Part shown: positions 35,263 through 48,100 of the stretch, in pieces
Position numbering within the stretch: position 1 is the first letter of the stretch
Layout of the letters: each line of letters starts with the position of its first letter
From: Lagopus muta
Taxonomy: Eukaryota; Chordata; Aves; Galliformes; Phasianidae
Direction of reading: 5' to 3'
Length of the DNA: 64,000 nt
Assembly (NCBI RefSeq): GCF_023343835.1
Contig: NC_064447.1
Span: 9,072,501 to 9,136,500, forward strand
Made by a program: the position numbers and the translations under genes
Notes under the pieces: model-generated
The model's input: the letters and a program-made list of their open reading frames with translations, nothing else
What the model was told of the DNA's origin: nothing
Database searches by the model: none

Positions 35263-35268
35263 AATAAA
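35263..35268 (+). terminator. Proximal poly(A) signal of ZNF598
   Basis: AATAAA occurs 14 bases after the ZNF598 stop, followed at 30-60 bases by T/G-rich sequence (tttttgg, gtagtgtgg). This would give a 3'UTR of only about 35 bases. Confidence 0.7.
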
Positions 35269-35289
35269 ACAGTTTCTATCTATGAATAT

Positions 35290-37120
35290 GCACTTTTTGG
35301 AATGAGGTTTGACAGCGTAGTGTGGCTGAGAGCTGGTGCCAGTTGAGTACTGATACACAGGGAACTGTTAGAGAGCCCTCAGTGCTGTTCATAAATACTG
35401 TGCAAAGGGATCACTGGACTGCGCCGTAGCTAATTAACATCCAAAGTCTGAGCTTCCAAAATGCCTGAGTAGAGTTAGGCCAAAATTGCAGGGTGGGCAG
35501 GCAGGGGGCCACCTTTCTCCTGTAACATGCAATAGCTGAGAAAATACTTTCTGATCTGAAGTCTGACTGGGGACACAATAGGGGAATATGCATCTGGCTG
35601 GGGGGGTTTCTTTCTTTAGGGAAGGGTGGGAGCAGAGGGGGGAGATATTGAATCACTGAAGTGAATAGAAGCAGAAGTGAGTTCCCTTACATTCTGATTT
35701 TTGTGCTGTTTCTGTGACCGCAGAAATGGAAGCAGTCAGGGGTGCAGAGATGCAGAACTGCTCCTACTCACTGGTGAATAGGGCCGTTCCAGTTGTGTGT
35801 CTGTAAACGTTGGGCTGCTCGTATAGCTAAGAATATTCCTGTCTGAAAACTGAATTAATTCTACTACTTGAAGAATTGGACTGATCTGTGTGATGAGTTG
35901 AGCCTGAGGTTTGAAGTTGCCTCTGACCTTTTATGTAACATGTTCTTTAAAGAAACTTTTGTAGCACTGCATGTAGAACGATGATGTTCAGGCTTTACTT
36001 TCCGTAAAGCACACTTCACGGTGATTTTATTTAATGATTGCCACGTTTCTATTTCTTGGATGTATTAATGGTGGTAGCTCCAACCCACGGCATATTGGGA
36101 TATTAAATGCTGCTGATCACTGACCATGTTTATCTGCAGTGCCTTCAAGTGCATTTATCTGTTTACAGTGGTCTGCACTAACGAGGATAATTTGTTCAGG
36201 CTATGGAGTGTTTACATCCTGTATCTCCCTTGGTGATGTTGGTCTGCAGTAGCTTTGCTCACATTGCTTGCCATCTGTAACTTCCACCTCTAGGAAAACA
36301 GGAGCTGAATCTGTTCATCATTTGAAATAACTTCTCCAGCAGCAGCTATGACGTGACGGAGTGACACGTGCTCCCTGTAGTGCACTTCCATGGCTATAAT
36401 GAAGCATCTGATTCTTGCCCATCTTTGCAGACCAGGTTTAGTTATTTTTAACATGTTGAGATTAATTTATGTAATTTTTAAGTGACAAAACACTGCTTTT
36501 ATATAAGCGTTTCTATGAAATTGAGCTCAGTCTATTACTGAAGAGCTAGTCCTGGCTACAGCATTTCTTCCTTGCCTTATACTTGTTAATTTTGCTTGCT
36601 GTCAGGCTGCAAAGTGCTTTCGGTTTCTTTTTCCAAATAATTCAGACTGTTTTGAATTCCTGGATGTGTTGTATTCAGCACAGGGGCCAGACTGCATGCC
36701 CTGAAAGAGGGAGGGAGGAGCATTAGGCTGCACGGCTGTTGATAGCATGCATGAATACGTGGCGACCCGTAACGCTGCCGTGTTCCTGGTGCAAGGCGCT
36801 GCCTCTCGAGCAGAGCCAGGTGCCACCACACGCCGGTGCTCCAGCTTGGATGCCAGCTGCCCAAGTCAGCAACAGATCTGCATCCTCAGTTCTTTCCCCT
36901 GACTGCCCCTTGGGTTTGAAAAGCTCAGAGGAAGCAAAGCACGTATCTTCTGCAGGAGTTTCTGACGTCTTCCCTCTATTTTTCAGTTTATTTTCTTCTG
37001 TGTTAGCAAATACGTAAGTTCCCAGCCGGCAGGTTGAGAACTCACGGTGCTGCTCTCAGTTTCCTCGAGGTGCTCGGTTCTCCTTGGCCTGACGATGCAG
37101 TTTCCTTGCTCCCTGTGCTC
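35290..37120. other. Region downstream of ZNF598
   Basis: No gene was recognised. It may be 3'UTR of a longer ZNF598 transcript that uses the distal signal at 37130, or intergenic DNA. Confidence 0.45.
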
Positions 37121-37129
37121 ACCCGATTA

Positions 37130-37135
37130 AATAAA
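37130..37135 (+). terminator. Distal plus-strand poly(A) signal candidate
   Basis: The sequence gattaaataaagcatt contains AATAAA. It faces a minus-strand AATAAA only 45 bases away, so both genes may end here. It could serve long ZNF598 transcripts. Confidence 0.4.
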
Positions 37136-37164
37136 GCATTACCAAATTTGTTCAGGCTGCTTCT

Positions 37165-40100
37165 ATTCATTTTAAACTCTTTATTGAAAATAAGTTGCAG
37201 TTGGTACACAGACACTGAAAATACATCATCACAGATTGCTCTCTCAAAAGATATTTTTTTATATATATTTATATATATATATACAAAAGTTGTAAACATT
37301 TTTAACTTATTTCCATACACAGTCCACTTTATACTACAATCCACGTAAGGTTAGTGACAACTGCAACTCGTGGAAGCGGTCTGCTCATACAGAGGTATCT
37401 GCAAAAGAACTTAAATTTGCAAACCACATTTGGTATCTGGTTGTTATTAAAACTTATAGAGAATCTGAGGTTTAAATGCATATTGCAACAAAATACAGGC
37501 AGCTGAACTTGGGTTTCAAGTTGGTACAGCGAAGGCCATGTCTGAGCCTCATGGGTGGTGGGAGGTTGACACACAGCTTCTAAATGCAATCTAGAGTAGC
37601 ATTATGGATAAAACAGAGTGGAACTCGACTTGTCTGCTCTCCCCAGGAAGACAAAGAAGGCTGAAAGGAAGTCTGCAAATATTACACAGCTTTTAGAGAG
37701 AGGAATATTGATTCTACACTTTTACTAATGAATAGACAATGATCGCAGTTGGCTTAATTCTATTCAACTGCTCTCATGGCTGCAGCAGGCAGAAGGGCAG
37801 TAGATGTGAGTTTGGGGAATGGGACAGTGCTGTGGAGGAGAGGGAAGGGGACTGATATCCCCCAGTAAAGAGCAGCCAATGGAAAAAGCAGAGATGCCAG
37901 AGCTGTCACTGTTGTAGCATGAACTCAGCAGTGCTGTGCTGCTACCTGCAGATTGCCCAATGGGAAACACATCTTACAAAGTGCCTCACCAAAACAGCAA
38001 GTGAAATCCAACTGCTGATGGACATGGTTAAACTGCAGGAGATGGTGAAGCACAATGGTGGGGAGATGATTTTGCTGAGTGTTGGTTAAACAAAACTTCT
38101 ACCTTGCTAGGAATAGCTTACGATGCTGGGAGCAATTTCCAATTAATGTCTTTATTTCAAATCCTTTTCTAATGGGTTTAAAGTATAAGTTCATGCAAAA
38201 ACAAACAAACAAACAAAAAAAACTACCCATAATGTGGTTTAATTTCAATGCTGAGAAATGCCTGTGTTGTCCCAACAGAGCCTCATTGAGCACAAGGATC
38301 TGGTAGAATAAATCTCCAGGAAGAAAAGGTACAGGCTTGCTCATAGTCTATGCTGAAATTCAGCCCTGACACTACACAGGAGCTGTCAGCACGTGAGGCT
38401 GAGGGCAGCCTGGGCAGCTGCAAGATTTCTGGAGGATTCTACAATGGCTTCTGAGAGCAGCACGGGGCTAGCAGCCAGCAGGGCATGGATTTGCAGCAAA
38501 ATGCTGGCATGTCTGTAAGGGCTGGTCTGCAGGGTTACAAGGAAAGCAGCTACTGTCCACTGTACCACAGTGAACTTACAGAGAGAAAAAAAGTGGGTGA
38601 AAGAAGTATGAAAGAGTGATGCTAAGACAGTCTGAACCTCGAATGAGATACTGCAGGGATCCAATAATTCTGCTGTTACAGCCCATACCTGCACACACAG
38701 TCTGACTGACCCATCATGAAGATGCTGTAACAGTTAACGGACAGCACTGGTAACACAGAGCAGACAGTGGGAGCACTGCAGGGCCTTGCAAAGTGCTTGG
38801 AAACAGGACGCTGTGCAAGGGGTAGGCATGAGTCATCACTGCCAGCGAGAGGGCTGATGTCTCACGCTTCCTTAATTAAGGTTTTAATTCAGCAGGGCCT
38901 TGTGCTACCAGCCTGGGGGATGAGGAATTACACAGGAGCTGAGCAACATTCGCCAACAAACCAGGAAATGTTTTTCTTTCAAGGTGGCTGACTGCTGTTT
39001 CCAAGGCATGAGTATCTTAGGTGTCGCAGTGCCACCTTAATTACATTTTTTCCCACCCTGATGTAGACTGAGGAATGACTGTGCTGACCTGCAAAAACTG
39101 CACCAACTGAGGGATGTCTGCTGGCTCCTGCTGCCCCAGCAGCACCCGGAGCAGGGGGAGGTTCCTCTGGCAGTAGCCAGACCACGGCCATGGAGCAGCT
39201 CCTGCTCTGCCTCACCCCTGCCAGGAAACCCAGGCACCAAAGCCCCTTCCTCTCCTGCTGAGTGCAGCACATCCAGGTCCTCACGCACAGCGCCAAGCAG
39301 AATTTAAACATAATAACACATTCTGGGGAGAAATGACTGCAAGAAGAAGCTGACCTTGAGAAGAACGACGCTGCCCGGCCTGGGGACGAAGTCACAGCTG
39401 TGCTGCTGCCCCCATGCCGTAGTGACTGCTCTCAGGTCAGGGACGGCGTGGGGATGTGCATCCATGTCCCACAGCCACGGGTGGGAGGGGTGGAAAGAAA
39501 AGAAATGCAATGTAGGCCTGGGGTGCGTACATTCAGATGTTGTAATATTCAGCACGTTTACACCACTGACCAGGACACTTCTCGCAGTCAGACAGAACTT
39601 TAGTTCTTTACGGTTACAAGGAAACTCTGGAACAGTTATATAGTTAGAAAAGATACAATGTACCGAACAAACATTATCTCACATACAATCAATTTAAACA
39701 TTTAAATTGATTATAATTTTACTAAAATATTAACACAAGTACTGTTTGTGCTGCTAAAATTTCAGTGTTCCCTCTAAGGAAAATATTGCTACAGTTCTAC
39801 TGTACCCTGTATTAAAATCTTTTGCCCTTTTATTTTCATCAAGACTGGCTCTAGAAAAATCACAAGGGTTAGAGAATTAACTTAGGCTTATACTCTACTG
39901 GGGTTTGGGTGTCCCCACTCAGTGCACAAATTTCTCACTGCTCACCTACCTCAACCAGCACAGGCTGATAGCAGATGCCCCCAGGGCACCTTTCTTGCTA
40001 CTTGCATCAGCTCCAGGTGCCTCCTCCATCAGCAGTGCAGCATCCTCCTGTTGCTGCAGGGAGCAGCTGTGCTGGCAGCGGGGCTGAGCTCTTCCTAATA

Positions 40101-41973
40101 CTAAGTTCACTTCAGAGTGGATGGCAAAGGTACTGGGGAGATGCTGTGGAGTTGTCACTGTAAGGAAAAGCTGTAAGGGATGCCAGGTCCCTTTGTCACC
40201 ACACACGGAGGGTTGGGCTCTGCAGGAAAAGTGTCTGAGCTGGGAAATGCCCGCACAGCTCCATCAGCACTGGGTGCTGCCAGGCAGATCCAGATCCAGG
40301 AAAGCCAGCGCTCACTGTAAATGCAAGTTTTAATCTGACCTGAATAGTGGGGTATTCAAGTTATGCATTTTGTCACCGATAACGACTGCCTGTGATGAGG
40401 TTTGCTGCTTATTAATTAATGCATTTATTTGCTATTTAGCAGCAGAAATGAGCTGTGCTAATGATGATGACAAAAAACTGCTGGATTTTTTTGCTACAAG
40501 AACAGCTGGGGCAGTCATTTATCTATTGCTTGTGAGGTCAGAAGGCAACACACAGCTCTGCCAGCAACAACAGTGCAGCGAAGGATCCCTGCAGCCAGGT
40601 GAGGAGGGGGGCCGGGAGGACTCTGCCAGACAGGCCACTGCTCAGCCACCGTGCTCTGTCCTCAGCAGCACCCAGCTCTGCTCACAGCCACTGCACACCC
40701 AGCACTTCAGCCGCTGATGAGCATCTGCTGCACTTTTCAGATTGACTTGGTATTAACAAGGCTGTAATTCTGCTGCTGGAAACCAAACAGCCTCGTCCTC
40801 GGGCGTTTATCATCCATTCTATTCTCCCACGATGGGCAAACGTGTGCCACATGCACCCCCACAACAGACTTCAAAGCCCACCGAGTCCTTTCGGTGCTTG
40901 CTTTGAATTCTGCATCACCAGGGACTGCAGTGCAACACACACATTTACACCTGAGGATTTTGCTGCAATTACGACAGATGGTGGCTGCTCCCAGTAGAAA
41001 AACACAAGTTACAATCTGCTTCCTAATTGACTTAGAATTTGAGTCACTGAGGCACCCACACCTTTTGTGTTGGCAGCTCTGGGTCTGAGGGTGAGCAAGA
41101 GTTCAGTGTTGCCAATCAGAACTGTTTGGAAATCTGCAAACTTCAACAACCCCACAATGAAGTGGAACTGTAACACGCCATATTTTCCACTGATAAAAGC
41201 CTATTTCTAATTAGCAGACAACTATTGCTAAATTCTTTTCCAAAGCAAGTTTCAAACACAACTTTCTGTATCCTCAACCAAAACCGCATGGAAGCATAGA
41301 AGCTATTTGGATATTCAAGATAAAACCCAAACTTCTGTGCCCCCATGTCCCCCCGCACCCTGAACTATGTTTGAAACACCCGTTTGGTCGTGGTTTTTTG
41401 TACAATAAATATATACAAATAAAAGTAACACAGACACCACTTTTTTCTTTGTAAATTTGGCACTTTCCATGGCCTCTGCTCTCTGTGCTGTACATGAAAG
41501 CTCTGCCAGGAGTGGGACTAGGCCAGGACCAACCGCCCCAGCTGCAGCCCCCCTCACTGCAATGAGGCCACATCTGTGTTAGCTCTGGAAGAACGAGATG
41601 AACAACTCATCAGCTACCTTGTTTTCTAACAGGAAAAGGTATTTTTGGCTTTCCCAGGCACTCTGTGGCACCTAGTGCCCAGTGGTGCTAAAACAAGCCT
41701 CGAAGAAGGTACTGACTTATCTTCTGCCACATGGAGTAGCGACCTTCTTTCTTCCGACTTAGAGGGAACACTGCTTTTATAAAACCCTTGGACAGGTAAG
41801 ACAAGAACCAATACCACTGTACAGAATTCACTGCACAACTAGCTAATAGTAAGGAACCCAGCACTGACTTGCCACATTAAGGAAATGGTACTGAATACAT
41901 TTGCAATCAACCGGTTAACTGTACTGCACCATAGGACTCGGTCTATTTGTACACGGCCGCACGCCCTCCTCCC
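37165..41973 (-). other. SYNGR3: Probable SYNGR3 3'UTR (end uncertain)
   Basis: There is no intron signal or new gene between the SYNGR3 stop and the minus-strand poly(A) signals at 40424, 39829 and 37180. Parts are AT-rich and UTR-like. On the sense strand it has two Pumilio-type sites TGTATATA (complement at 41410-41417 and 37278-37285) and a perfect 26-bp palindrome at 39687-39712. A (CAAA)n repeat lies near 38196-38222. How far the transcript reaches is inference. Confidence 0.45.
37180..37185 (-). terminator. Candidate distal poly(A) signal of SYNGR3
   Basis: The minus strand reads ATTTTCAATAAAGAG, a strong AATAAA. If used, the SYNGR3 3'UTR would be about 4.8 kb. Nearer minus-strand AATAAA copies at about 39829-39834 and 40424-40429 are alternatives. 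Confidence 0.4.
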
Positions 41974-42183
41974 TCAGTATGCTGGCACTTGGTAACCTTT
42001 CGGGTTGGCGTCCGAGGTCTCGGTGAACGGGGGACTCTGGTAGGTCTCTGTGCTCTCAATGCCACTGCCAGTGGGGTACCCGGGATACGCAGCATTGGGG
42101 TCGGTGGCAAACTGGTCGGTGGCAAAGAGCGACATGTCGGTGCCCAGGCGGTACCGCTGCAGGGCCTTCAGTGCCAGTGCGAC
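41974..42183 (-). CDS. SYNGR3: SYNGR3 exon 4: C-terminal tail and stop
   Basis: It encodes VALALKALQRYRLGTDMSLF and the Tyr-rich cytoplasmic tail to VPAY and TGA at 41976-41974. Acceptor CCCTTGCAG. Confidence 0.96.
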   Translation of the reverse strand, partial: VALALKALQRYRLGTDMSLFATDQFATDPNAAYPGYPTGSGIESTETYQSPPFTETSDANPKGYQVPAY

Positions 42184-45100
42184 CTGCAAGGGATGAAGAG
42201 ATTTGGGGGGAGAGCCAAGCACCGTGGGTGACTGCTGCCTCCTGCTCCTCCGCAGCCATAGGAACCACTGGCCCAGGAGGAGCCAGGTGTGCAGGACATA
42301 CTGGTGCTGCACCACCGTGCACCGCTGTGCCACACCGCACCACCTTGCATCAGCACTCTGTGATTCCCTCTGCCATCCTTTCCCCCTCTCTGTGCCTCCC
42401 AAATCACAGAAGAGGCCTCACAGAGATGCTTGCCCTTCAGCCTCCTAACACTGTTCATATTCATGCTGCAAAGCAAAACCTTCCATTGAGACCTACGAGT
42501 TCTCCCCATGCAAAACCAAAGCCCATACTGTGTTCTGATCAGGTTCCCATTGTCATCAAGGAAGTGGCACCATCAAACCAACCACTGCAACGAGTGGAAA
42601 CTGTCCCAGGCCAGTGAAATAGGTCAGTCCTGCAGAGACTCCTTCACCCTTTTCCAGGTTGCAAGTATTCAGGTCACGAATTGTGGGAAATGGAAGCAGC
42701 AGAGCTGTGAGAGACCTGCACTCACCTTTATTTCAAGAGGTTTCATTAACAATTCAATTAATTTTTAAATGACAGACTCAGGATAAAGAAAACCTGCCCA
42801 CAGACACCAAGATGGCACGGCCTTAGCCCCCCCTATAAGCCCCAAGGGCAACGGGTGCTCCCCCGCTGTACACTTATGGCCCTTTGGCATTTCCTCTGGC
42901 CCAACACTATTTCCCTGGCCCTGGCAGCAACTGTCTGCAATGGACCTTATGTATTTGCTGCAGCACTTTGCACCTCTCCTGAGGAAAGCAGCAGAGCAGA
43001 CAGTCTGGTTTCCCCTAGGGGCTGTCAAAATCCCCCACACCCTATGGGACAGGCTCATCATGGTGTACTCCTGGGGACTCATTTGCTTCAAACCAAACTC
43101 TTCCCTGGGGTCTGAAATGAGGGCAGCACGTGGGCAGCAACATGTTTTTGATGGAAATGCAACTTGCTAGCTGCAGGAGGAGAAGTTTGGAAGTTCCCAG
43201 GGAGAGGGGACTGGAGCTGGGGCTTCCTGGGTAAGCAACCACAGTTTCAGCTCCCTGCAGAGGGAGAAGGACGAACTGCAGGTTCCTTCAGTACAGCCCT
43301 TCACCACTCACCAGGCTTCACTTCCCCAAACTGTGCCCCAGATTCCTCCTTCAGCTCAGTGCTGAGCCCGTAGTAGGTTTCATTTCTCCTCTCCCCAGCC
43401 TAGCTGAGTTGGGTAGTTTCTTCTGTAATTAAATCTGTGCCCTGTGGATAAAGCCCAGCTCTGGGGATAAGTATCTGCCCCACGAGGTGCTTGGACCCTC
43501 GCCATGACAGTGGTAGGCAGCACTTGTACCTTAATGCCCTGGGTGCAGTAGCTGTACCCCTACATAAAAAGCTGCAGGTCTCACAGGTAGGGCCCTTGAA
43601 AAGTCCAGAAGCTGAACTCACCCAGACGATGATGGAGAAGAAGGAGAAGGCAATTGATGCCCGGGCAGCATCTGCTCCTTGCGAAGCCCCTTTGCTCATT
43701 GTTGTCCGCTGCCACTGGTTTGCTAGGAAGCAGAAGGCTACAAACCAAAGGAAGGACAAGAAACCTGGAGGAGAACAGAGCCAGTCAGTGCTGATACTGC
43801 CATCACCTCCTCTGCTCCAAGAACCCCAGAGATCTGGGTGTTGATGCACAAACACTGCCACCAAGACATTCAAACAGCAATAGAGGTCCTGGGTGCCTTA
43901 TCTTCTGCCATGACCCAAACAGAGCTATTTTGAAAGAAGTGAATTTACAATTGCTGAAAAAACTGAACTGGAGGAACCTGTAGCATTATCTTGTTTGTTG
44001 TCTATCTTCAGTTTAGCCACCTAAATCTTTAGTTTAGTCACCTAAATCTTACCTTCATCTTAAGCTTTGCAGGGACAGCACAACCTCTAGACACAGCCTT
44101 CTTGCACTCGGTGGGACTGCAGCCTGCTCACAGGCACCAAGATGCTGCCAGCCCACTCCCCAGCACCCTGCTGTGCTGCTCACCTTTTGTTTCCTGGAAA
44201 CCTGTGGCTTTCAGAACCTTAGGGCTGGGCACTGCACAGCTGCTCAGCAGGTGGAGGGGGCTGTGTGGCTGCTTCCAGCCTCACTGCGCTTCAGGGATCA
44301 AGTGAAAATACTCCAATGATTATTTCTTACTGGAACCAAGGCTGGCTTATCAAGATAGGGCTGCAGCTCCTCTAATTCAATCACCAACCAACAGCATTGC
44401 CTGATGTCAGGGAGCTTAGAACAGACACAAAGCTGCCCACAAGCACACACTGTAACAAGCAGTAATAACAAGCAGTAACACTTTACAGTGCTGTGAAAAG
44501 AAGTTGCATAACCTGGAGCCTTCCATGATACTGTTTTAAGGGCCTCCAGCTTTCTAAGCATCCCCAGCACAAAGCTCCCTGCATTTGCCAATGTGCACAC
44601 AGAGATCCAGGCCTAGCAGCAGGATGCTGAGCTACAAGCCTCTTCCCAGGGATTATCAGCACATCAGAGCGAGCAGCCACACTGCCAGCCCCGTGGGCAT
44701 AGCACAGTCTGGCTGCAGGGAGAGGAAAGCAGCTTCCTTTTTTCCCCTCTTTATCTTACCAGCTCTAAAGTACAATAAAAGATGCATGCTCACGTCCAAA
44801 CACTGTGCAAGATTTATAAGGCTTCTTGCCTTTAGTTCAGAATTTGTGCCTAGCTGCAATTTTGGAAAACACGCTCCTTGTTTCCTTTTCTTACACAACT
44901 GGACCTGGGGAAGATACTTTGGACAGCTTAGCCAAATCAGGCCCTTGATCTGCTCTTACAGCAACACACCCTCCAGCTAGGATCACCCCTACCTTCCTCT
45001 TCCAAATCTCAGACTAACAAAACAGCTCTTTTTTTTTTTTGCATAAGATGGCTAATGCCTGCTACCAAAGCCACCTCTGTATATCCATCTTCACCGCCAG

Positions 45101-48100
45101 GATGATCCACTTGTCCTCAGTGGTAAACGAGACCTCCCATGCTCACAGAGTGAAATTCAGGAAGAAGTCTCTTGCTTCAAATCCACACATTTTGGACACA
45201 GCAGTATTGGGAAGATGAAAGACCAGAGATGAAATGTGAGAGCAACTCATAGCAGGTTAACTCACAGCATTGTTGTGCATGCTCAGGGGCATCCTTCCTC
45301 TGGGGCCATCCACAAAGGGACAGTGGGGTTCTCCAGCAGGATTAGGCTTCATCACTGGTTTACAGGGAGTGGAACTGTTTGCAAGAATCTCAGTGTCACA
45401 AAGCTGATGCTGTGGCACAGCCATGACACAGGGACTCCCCACCGCCCAGTGCTCTAAGCTCCATCTGTCAGTGTGTCAGCAGTATCTTCCAAGGGTTTTC
45501 AGGACTTAAAATGACATCATCCACATCTCTGACCGTGCACCGGCTGTGCTGGGTACTGCAGCTAACAACTTCCTCTGCAACACGCATACTGGAGCTGCTG
45601 ACCTGCCCAGTGCTGATTGCTGGGGTCTGAGACCTTCAGTGGGAAATGCCTGAATGGTGTTGCTCCTGCTGCTGCCCACATGCACCTCACTGAGGTTTCA
45701 CGATGCACACAAGCCTCTGTCCTCCTGACATCAGGACAGCTCTGCTGAGTTTCTGAGAAGAAAACTGGTTCTCTGCAGGTCCTGGGAAAGGGGAAATGCA
45801 GTATTGCTGCCAACGGACAAGACAGTGTCAGGTATTCAGAGCACCTCCAGAAGTACCAGGCGGTGTTTATGCCATTTGAAAAGCTGACACATGCCTGTGT
45901 GTGAGATCAGGCTTCCCAGTGAGCTCTAGGAGGAACTATTTTTGTTCTGTACCAGCACCCGTTTCCATTTGTGATCATGTTCACCCTCTGTTAGCACTCC
46001 TGTGCAATGAGACTCTATGCCCAACACTGACTCATGCCTGGGATCACTGCTGCCTCCTCTCACCTGCACATCCCAGGGTCCAGGCTGCCCTGGTGCCAGC
46101 TGGGTACCATCTCATAGCTTCAGTATATTTCCAGGACCAAGTGGAAATGGGTATTTGGGAGGTGTGGGTTGATATTCATGGATTTCAAGACCCTGAGGAG
46201 GGGGCTGTTCTGATAGTGGGTTGCTGTGGCCACAAGCACCGCTCCTGACTCCTGGCGGAAACACACACAGGAGCAGCTCTGCATCCTCCAGCATACCAGA
46301 GAGAAGGAAAATACCAGGAATAGCTGTTAATTATAGTTTTAGGATTGCAGACAACAGAATGCAAACACCAGGAAATATACATTAAAGTTGTAATTACAGC
46401 CTGGTTCCAAGCAACGCACATCTACAGGAGCAGCTGTAAGAGCAGATGAAGGATGAAGTTGCAAGTGCCACTGACATAGCACTATGGTTGTCCTGCTTGC
46501 ACCCAGCATCATCTACCTGTGGACTCAGGGGCTGCAAGAGGCAGAGCCCCCAGTGCCCCGTGGGGCAGCCCACTGTGGGGACAACCTTTGTACTGCAGGC
46601 AGCTAATGCTCCTTGTACAGCTGGGGTGGGAGCAGCAAGCTGTTGGTATAAGCCCTCACACCCACCACTGATCCTCCCTCCTGCAAGTGAAAGGAAGCTG
46701 TGGGTTAGCAATTAGACCAACTCCTCCCATGACCTTCATAGGCAGCAGCTGCCACTTCTGCTTCCGTGCAGCCAGCACCATGCACTGGGGGAATCCAGGC
46801 ACAGGGACAGAAGTGACCTTCTTCTCTCTCACCCCACCCACTTCCTACTTGATGCTCCTCATCCTCTTACTTCCCAAATGCATTTTCAGCTTTTATATTA
46901 AAGCATACAGTAATGCAGAGATCACACGCAGAGAAAAAGGATGAAACAGTCACAAGTAGGAGGAAATCAAGAGCCAAGGAGGAAAAGAAGAGGAAGGGTG
47001 CAGTGTAGAAGTCCCACAGATAAAGTTCCTAGAGATTAACACAGAGGCAGTCAATGCAAATAACTTGCAGTTTGCACTCTATCACATATGTACAGGTTGG
47101 CTCTGAGGACACAGAGCCCATGGGCTGCAAGCCCCAGGCTGCTTGGGGTCACATGCCAGCAAAACCCTGAATTTGATCTGTGCTGCAAGATCTGCTTCTG
47201 GAATCAACCAACTGCCTGGAGTTTCTGCACAAGCAGGTGTACGGGCTACAGTAATACAGAAGGTTTGGGGCAGCTATAACTTTAGAAAAATGAAGGCACA
47301 GAAATAGGAATGGAATAAGATGCAGCAGGCATGAACCCACCCTGAGATCTCCTATTGAAATGTGAAAACTTGCAGCAGAAGGGTGTTTTGCACACCAAGG
47401 GCACTAATAACAGCTCCACATGCACAGCTCTGGCCACCCATGATCAAGAGAGACAAATACAAGCTGAGGTACGAGCTGCAGGCATGTGGAAGGGAACAGA
47501 GAGTCCATCTGGTGTGAGGAGACATGCAGTGAGGCTCTCAGTCAGCAAATGAGAGTTCCAAGAAGGAGTTTGATTAAGGTATGAAGCAGGATACATGGTA
47601 CAAAAACAGGGTCTGAAGCCAAAGAGCTGGAAGTCCCCTCCATACCCATGTCCCATGACGAGACCCTCAACTCAAGCCTGCACAAGCAGCAGGGGAAGGT
47701 CACTGGCAGACACTGGCACCCAGCTGAGTAAGAAGCATGCTGCCACTCACACATCCCTCCCAGCAGCACAGCTCACCTGTAAGTGGTTTGCTTTGCAACA
47801 TGGAAGTGGTCTGTCCGTTTTCTACCAAAAAGCATGCAGAGGGGAAGAAGCAAGGGAGGAGGAAGGAGCCTTGCAGGTGACACAAGGCACTCGAGAGTAG
47901 CACACTCATCCCCTGGTCCCAGTAATAACGTCAGCACTGGGAGGTCAACTGTATTTGAAATTTGTGGATGGGGAGGATTTTACCAGGACAGAGCCCTGGT
48001 GCAATACTGGAGCCTGTCCCCATGAGCAGAGCAATGCCTGTGGGCAGAAGCCCATCTTCTGCAGCTTTCTGCAGAGCCCCATGACTATGCACACTGTATG

